From Burkholderiaceae bacterium (lineage in GTDB: Bacteria > Pseudomonadota > Gammaproteobacteria > Burkholderiales > Burkholderiaceae_C), in contig JAIRRE010000088.1 of assembly GCA_031256125.1 (NCBI GenBank), forward strand, positions 1 through 16,843: a stretch of 16,843 nucleotides of DNA, given 5' to 3'. A program made the translations under genes and the position numbers. The notes below the pieces were generated by a model. It was not told where the DNA came from. It saw only the letters and a list, made by a program, of their open reading frames with translations, and made no database searches. Of the stretch, positions 12,937-16,843 are shown in pieces; position 1 is the first letter of the stretch; every line of letters begins with the position of its first letter.

Positions 12937-13827
12937 TCAACCGCGCCGCGCGGCCAGCAACACCCAGCCTTCTTGCGTGTCGGCCACATCCAGCGCCAGC
13001 CAGGGCTGGTAGGCGGCTTGCAATTCGGCGGTCTGGCGTTCGAGAATCCCCGCCAGCACCAGCGCGCCACCGTCCGCGACGTGCGCGGCCAGCAACGGTG
13101 CCAGCAGTTTGAGCGGCGTAGCCAGAATGTTGGCCAGCACCACGTCATACCCGCCACAGGCCATATCGGGCAGGCCCGCCGCGATAACCTCCGCCACGCC
13201 ATTGGCTTGTGCGTTGTCGCGCGTGGCTTGCACCGCCGCCGGGTCGATGTCCACCGCGTCGGTTTGACGCGCCCCGTGCAGCGCCGCGCCAATAGCCAGG
13301 ATGCCCGACCCGCAGCCGTAATCGAGTACCCGTTGGCCGGGTTGCGGATGCGCGGCAATCCAGCGCAGACACATGCGCGTGGTGGGATGGGTGCCGGTGC
13401 CAAAGGCCAGCCCCGGATCGAGCCGGATGATGGTGCGCGCCTGTGCAGGGGGGTGATGCCAGGTCGGCACGATCCAGAAATCCGGCGTAATGGCAACCGG
13501 CTCGAATTGCGCTTGCGTCAAACGCACCCAGTCCTGATCGGGCACGGGTTCAAGGGCGGCTAGCGCGCAACCGGCAAAAAAGTCCTGCACCGCTAGCAGC
13601 CGCGCGGCTTCGCGCGCGGCGGTTTCATCGGCGAACAGCGCGGTCAGGCGCGAGCGCGCCCAGCCTTGCGCCGGGACGGGCTGGCCCGGCTCCCCAAACA
13701 GGGCTTGCTCGGCGGAAGTCCGCGCGTCGGCATCCTCAACCGAAACCGATAGCGCGTCCAACGCCTCCAGCGCATCGCAGAGCGTTTCGACGCGCGCCTC
13801 GGGGCAGGCAATTTGCAACGCGAACAT
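12937..13827 (-). CDS. prmA: PrmA, ribosomal protein L11 methyltransferase
   Basis: PrmA trimethylates the N-terminus and lysines of ribosomal protein L11 using S-adenosylmethionine. The 296-aa product has the N-terminal substrate-recognition domain (about 1-100), a linker, and a class I methyltransferase domain. In that domain the family motif FGTGTHPTT (142-150), motif I LDYGCGSGILAIGA (168-181), the acidic VDID loop (192-195) and LANILATPL (231-239, the NPPY-like motif) are visible. Length is normal. The start codon shares its A with the accC stop (TGATG), so translation is coupled to accC. The accC-prmA arrangement is common in proteobacteria. Confidence 0.96.
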   Translation of the reverse strand: MFALQIACPEARVETLCDALEALDALSVSVEDADARTSAEQALFGEPGQPVPAQGWARSRLTALFADETAAREAARLLAVQDFFAGCALAALEPVPDQDWVRLTQAQFEPVAITPDFWIVPTWHHPPAQARTIIRLDPGLAFGTGTHPTTRMCLRWIAAHPQPGQRVLDYGCGSGILAIGAALHGARQTDAVDIDPAAVQATRDNAQANGVAEVIAAGLPDMACGGYDVVLANILATPLKLLAPLLAAHVADGGALVLAGILERQTAELQAAYQPWLALDVADTQEGWVLLAARRG

Positions 13828-15176
13828 CAGCGCTGGTGATCTTCCAGCCATTTTTCCAGGTAGTGGATGTTGGTGCCACCGGCCTGGAATTTGGCGTCCG
13901 CCATCAACTCGCGGTGTAGCGCGATATTGCTGTTAATACCCTCGACCACGGTTTCCGCCAGCGCCGTTTGCATTCGCGCAATGGCCTGCTCCCGCGTGTC
14001 GCCGTGGACGATGATCTTGCCGATCATCGAGTCGTAATGGGGCGGCACAAAGTAACCCGCGTAGGCGTGCGAATCCACCCGCACACCCGGGCCGCCGGAC
14101 TGGTGCCAGGTGGTGATGCGGCCCGGTGAAGGCGTGAATTTGAACGGATCCTCGGCATTGACGCGGCACTCGATGGCATGGCCCTTGATCTGGATTTGCC
14201 GCTGGGTAAAAGGCAGCTTTTCGCCCGCCGCAACCTGGATTTGCGTCTTGACGATGTCCACGCCGGTAATCCACTCGGTCACCGGGTGTTCGACCTGAAC
14301 CCGCGTGTTCATTTCGATGAAATAGAACTCGCCGTTCTCATAGAGAAACTCGAACGTCCCCGCGCCGCGATAACCGATTTTCTTGCAGGCCGCCACGCAG
14401 CGCTCGCCGATGCGCTCGATCAACCGCCGCGCAATACCCGGCGCAGGCGCTTCCTCGATTACTTTCTGGTGCCGCCGCTGCATCGAACAATCGCGTTCGC
14501 CCAGATAGACAGCGTTCTTGAACTTGTCGGCCATCACCTGAATTTCGATATGGCGCGGGTTCTGGAGGTACTTTTCCATATAGACCGCCGGGTTGCCGAA
14601 CGCCGCGCCCGCTTCGGCCTTGGTCATTTGCACGGCATTGACCAGCGCCGCCTCGGTATTGACCACACGCATACCGCGCCCACCGCCGCCGCCCGCCGCC
14701 TTGACGATGACCGGATAGCCAATCTCTTTGGCGATACGTTTCAAGGCCACCGGATCCTCGGACAGCTCTCCCTCGGAGCCGGGCACGCACGGCACGCCCG
14801 CCTTAATCATGGCCTGCTTGGCCGAAACCTTATCCCCCATCAAACGGATGGATTCGGGCGTCGGGCCGATGAACTGGAAGCCGCTTTTTTCCACCCGCTC
14901 GGCGAAATCGGCGTTCTCCGACAGAAAGCCGTAGCCGGGGTGAATCGCCTCGGCATCGGTCACTTCGGCGGCCGAGATGATGGCGGGCATATTCAGGTAG
15001 CTCTGTGCCGAGGCGGGCGGGCCGATGCACACCGCCTCGTCGGCCAGCTTGACGTATTTGGCCTCGCGGTCGGCCTCGGAATAGACCATCACGGCCTTGA
15101 TGCCCATTTCGCGGCAGGCGCGTTGCACCCGCAAGGCGATTTCGCCGCGGTTAGCCACCAGTATTTTTTTAAACAT
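13827..15176 (-). CDS. accC: AccC, biotin carboxylase of acetyl-CoA carboxylase
   Basis: AccC carboxylates the biotin of AccB with ATP and bicarbonate, the first half of the committed step of fatty acid synthesis. The 449-aa product shows the N-terminal [11 protein letters not shown] motif, K116 and K159, the Gly-rich ATP-grasp loop [10 protein letters not shown] (160-169), K238 (QKVIEEAP), and metal/catalytic residues E276, E288, N290 and R292 ([11 protein letters not shown]). Numbering agrees with the E. coli enzyme, and this supports the ATG at 15176; a GTG at 15179 is in frame. A Shine-Dalgarno GGAGG (15186-15182) lies 5 nt upstream. accB lies 84 bases upstream and prmA directly overlaps the end. 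Confidence 0.97.
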   Translation of the reverse strand: MFKKILVANRGEIALRVQRACREMGIKAVMVYSEADREAKYVKLADEAVCIGPPASAQSYLNMPAIISAAEVTDAEAIHPGYGFLSENADFAERVEKSGFQFIGPTPESIRLMGDKVSAKQAMIKAGVPCVPGSEGELSEDPVALKRIAKEIGYPVIVKAAGGGGGRGMRVVNTEAALVNAVQMTKAEAGAAFGNPAVYMEKYLQNPRHIEIQVMADKFKNAVYLGERDCSMQRRHQKVIEEAPAPGIARRLIERIGERCVAACKKIGYRGAGTFEFLYENGEFYFIEMNTRVQVEHPVTEWITGVDIVKTQIQVAAGEKLPFTQRQIQIKGHAIECRVNAEDPFKFTPSPGRITTWHQSGGPGVRVDSHAYAGYFVPPHYDSMIGKIIVHGDTREQAIARMQTALAETVVEGINSNIALHRELMADAKFQAGGTNIHYLEKWLEDHQR

Positions 15177-15260
15177 CACATCCTCCGCGGCTCATCGCCC
15201 GCACCCCCGTCCGGTGAGCGGTATTTTTACAAACATAGAGTAATCGTAGCGCGCCTGCCG

Positions 15261-15725
15261 TTACTCGATGACGAACAGCGGCTGACCGTACTCCACCGGC
15301 TGCCCGTTTTCGGCCAACACCTGCGTAATGGTGCCCGCTTTCTCGGCGTCGATCTCGTTCAATATCTTCATCGCCTCGATGATGCACAGCGTGTCGCCTG
15401 GCTTGACCTGCGCACCCGTTTCCACGAACGGCTTGCCGCCCGGAGTGGCCGAGCGGTAGAAAGTGCCAACCATCGGCGCCTTGACGACGAAGCCCTTGAT
15501 TTCCGCCACCGCCGGAGCCGCCGCCACCGGGGCTGGCGCCTGCGCCGACATTTGCGCTTGCGGCGCGGGCGCTGGTACATAAGCCACTTGCGGCGACGCG
15601 GCCGCCACCGCTCCCGCACCGCCTTTGACGATGCGGACCTTGCCCTCGGCCTCCGTGATCTCTAACTCCGATACGTCTGACTCGGACACCAGGTCAATCA
15701 ATGTTTTGAGTTTGCGCAAGTCCAT
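15261..15725 (-). CDS. accB: AccB, biotin carboxyl carrier protein
   Basis: The 154-aa product carries the biotin that moves CO2 from AccC to the carboxyltransferase AccA-AccD. It has the N-terminal domain (MDLRKLKTLIDLV...SELEI, residues 1-35), a Pro/Ala-rich flexible linker (about 37-75) and the biotinyl domain (about 77-154). The biotinylation site is K120 in EAMKILNEI, which keeps the essential MK; the family's usual AMKMMN is here AMKILN. The conserved thumb-like PMVGTFYRSATPGGKPFVETG stretch is also present in its usual place. The start is ATG 15725 with a weak ribosome binding site. No clear promoter was found in the 110 bases upstream. Confidence 0.96.
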   Translation of the reverse strand: MDLRKLKTLIDLVSESDVSELEITEAEGKVRIVKGGAGAVAAASPQVAYVPAPAPQAQMSAQAPAPVAAAPAVAEIKGFVVKAPMVGTFYRSATPGGKPFVETGAQVKPGDTLCIIEAMKILNEIDAEKAGTITQVLAENGQPVEYGQPLFVIE

Positions 15726-15835
15726 GTCGTTACCATCAAATTTTTGCTACGGATAACCGCCAATTTACCTCATCTGCCAACCCCGAGGGTGCCAAAGCTG
15801 GTTTCAAGATCGCTTAAACCGCCTCGGCAGGGCCA
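15726..15835. other. Gap between the tlpA-like gene and accB
   Basis: These 110 bases hold no gene. The accB promoter is expected here on the - strand. TTGGCA at about 15783-15778 is a reasonable -35, but the sequence 17-18 bp downstream (GTTATC) is a poor -10. No terminator with a T tract follows the tlpA-like stop. Confidence 0.4.
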
Positions 15836-16387
15836 TCAGCCCAACCATGCACTCAGGTCGGATGGCTGCAATTGACCGGTTTTGCGGTATTTTACCTGTC
15901 CATTGGCGTCAAATAGCAGCGTAAACGGCAGCCCCCCCTGTGTGTTGCCCAAACCGCGGCTAAGCTGCACGCCCGCCAACCCGGCCAGCGCAATCGGGTA
16001 TGAAACCGGCGCGCGGGCCAGAAATCGCACCACCGGCGCGCGCTTGTCTTCCACCGCCAGCCCCAAACACTGCCAGTCGTGCACCCCGCGTTGGGCGTAA
16101 AAAAAACTGAGTAACGGCATCTCCGTCACGCACGGCGGACACCAGGTGGCCCAGAAGTTGACCAGCAGCGGACGACCGCGAAACGCTGCCAGCGCCACTT
16201 CACCATCACCCGAAGCGGGCACAACCGCCGGCAGCCGCAGCGCCCAAAATGCCGCCAACTGGGCCGCATCAGCACGGTTCCGGTCCGATTTGTCGCACCC
16301 GGCAAGACCTGCCTGAACAACCCAAGCAGCAGCAGAAGTCAGCAATTGCCGGCGTGATGGGCGACAAAGATGAAAGATGGCGCTCAT
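15836..16387 (-). CDS. TlpA/ResA-like thiol-disulfide oxidoreductase, probable lipoprotein
   Basis: The 183-aa product has a thioredoxin fold of the TlpA/ResA/AhpC-TSA type, with active-site motif WATWCPPC (C83, C86) and the cis-proline region GGLPFTLLFD (P154). Such proteins act outside the cytoplasm, for example in reducing apocytochrome c or copper-binding sites. The N-terminus has SRRQLLTSAAA (residues 11-21), which resembles a twin-arginine export signal, and then LAGC (C31), a good lipobox. It may therefore be a Tat-exported lipoprotein. The ATG overlaps the stop of the upstream gene by ATGA. In many Burkholderiales the tlpA-like gene is separated from accB by aroQ, which is absent here. 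The substrate cannot be told from sequence. Confidence 0.88.
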   Translation of the reverse strand: MSAIFHLCRPSRRQLLTSAAAWVVQAGLAGCDKSDRNRADAAQLAAFWALRLPAVVPASGDGEVALAAFRGRPLLVNFWATWCPPCVTEMPLLSFFYAQRGVHDWQCLGLAVEDKRAPVVRFLARAPVSYPIALAGLAGVQLSRGLGNTQGGLPFTLLFDANGQVKYRKTGQLQPSDLSAWLG

Positions 16388-16843
16388 ATGTGTTGTTCCG
16401 CCATGCGCGCCAACAGCGCATCCCGGTCACCCCGGACAGCGCTGCCATCGGTTCCGGGCTTGAGCGCACCGCGCAAATCGTCGCGGTCGTAGATCGTCAG
16501 CACCACATCCGCCGGTTCGCCTAACTCGGGGCAAGGGCAAAGCAGGCACAGCGCCTCCACCGGCTCCCCGCGCCAGCCGGTTACGGTCTGCACGTTGTAG
16601 CGCAGGCGCTGGTCGATGAGCGCGATCTCGGCGGATTTGGGGTCGTCGCAAAACAGTTGCAGCCGGATCGCCGAACGGCGCGTGGCGGTGCCGTTCCACA
16701 CCGCCCCGGTCAGATGCGGACGAAACGGCGCCAGGCGCTCCATCCATGCCAGCGCCAGCCGCCGCAGCGCTGCCAGTTCACGTGGTTGCGTGTCGGAGTG
16801 AAAGATAGCGATGTACTCGCGCACAGCTTGTTCCAGCAGCGCG
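16384..16843 (-). CDS. Conserved hypothetical protein, nucleotidyltransferase-like (partial)
   Basis: The reading frame enters from beyond the window edge, so the 5' end is missing; about 152 residues are visible. A GTG at 16824 is in frame, but coding sequence seems to continue upstream (ALLEQAV before REYIAIF), so I treat the gene as truncated by the window. Related beta-proteobacterial proteins are sometimes annotated as nucleotidyltransferases. The segment LTGAVWNGTATRRSAIRLQLF resembles the start of such a fold, but the expected catalytic Asp pair after the Gly-x-Ala-Thr turn is replaced (SAIRLQL instead of SDIDL). It would then be catalytically inactive or a distant relative. CLLCPCPELG is an unusual Cys-rich loop. 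The stop overlaps the tlpA-like start, so the two genes are probably co-transcribed. Confidence 0.7.
   Translation of the reverse strand, partial: ALLEQAVREYIAIFHSDTQPRELAALRRLALAWMERLAPFRPHLTGAVWNGTATRRSAIRLQLFCDDPKSAEIALIDQRLRYNVQTVTGWRGEPVEALCLLCPCPELGEPADVVLTIYDRDDLRGALKPGTDGSAVRGDRDALLARMAEQHI

Noticed and set aside
15755..15800. TGGCAC and TTGGCA close together upstream of accB, resembling a sigma-54 promoter.
   Set aside because: The -24 and -12 elements are about 3 bp too far apart, and accB is not expected to use sigma-54.

Overview
The window looks like a stretch of core chromosome from a high-GC betaproteobacterium of the order Burkholderiales, most like the Alcaligenaceae. Three things suggest this: the gene families, the gene order (ccsA-like, PP0621-like, pilS, pilR, ampD, nrdA, nrdB, a histone H1-like gene, then accB, accC, prmA and a DUF3426 gene on the other strand), and a Lys/Ala/Pro-rich histone of the Bordetella BpH1 type. 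The assignment is from recall of families and synteny, not from a search. There is no tRNA, rRNA, CRISPR array, insertion sequence or prophage gene in the window.

Layout: positions 181-10423 are read on the + strand. A CcsA/YpjD-type cytochrome c assembly membrane protein (181-1032) overlaps by ATGA with a small membrane-anchored zinc-binding protein (1029-1262). The type IV pilus two-component pair pilS (1291-3081) and pilR (3078-4910) follows, then ampD (4903-5517), with start/stop overlaps that indicate a translationally coupled operon. After a 132-base regulatory gap come the class Ia ribonucleotide reductase genes nrdA (5650-8544) and nrdB (8662-9780), then a histone H1-like gene (9998-10423) that ends at a strong intrinsic terminator. 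Positions 16843-10493 are read on the - strand: a partial nucleotidyltransferase-like gene, a TlpA-like thioredoxin, accB and accC (acetyl-CoA carboxylase), prmA (ribosomal protein L11 methyltransferase), a zinc-ribbon DUF3426 membrane protein and a PfkB-family sugar/nucleoside kinase. The two gene sets converge on the terminator at 10447-10477.

Regulation is best seen around the nrd genes. Two 16-bp NrdR boxes 32 bp apart lie upstream of nrdA, the classical arrangement for the dNTP-responsive repressor. In addition, the sequences just before nrdA and just before nrdB each carry a perfect 7-bp inverted repeat with a 7-nt loop beginning CAT. In both cases the 3' arm holds the Shine-Dalgarno-like bases and ends exactly 9 nt before the ATG. 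This matched geometry is the most unusual signal in the window and could reflect shared translational control of the two reductase subunits. The remainder is mostly ordinary housekeeping sequence, with smaller points of interest in the long linkers of PilR and the DUF3426 protein, the repeats of the histone gene, and a possible Tat-exported lipoprotein thioredoxin.
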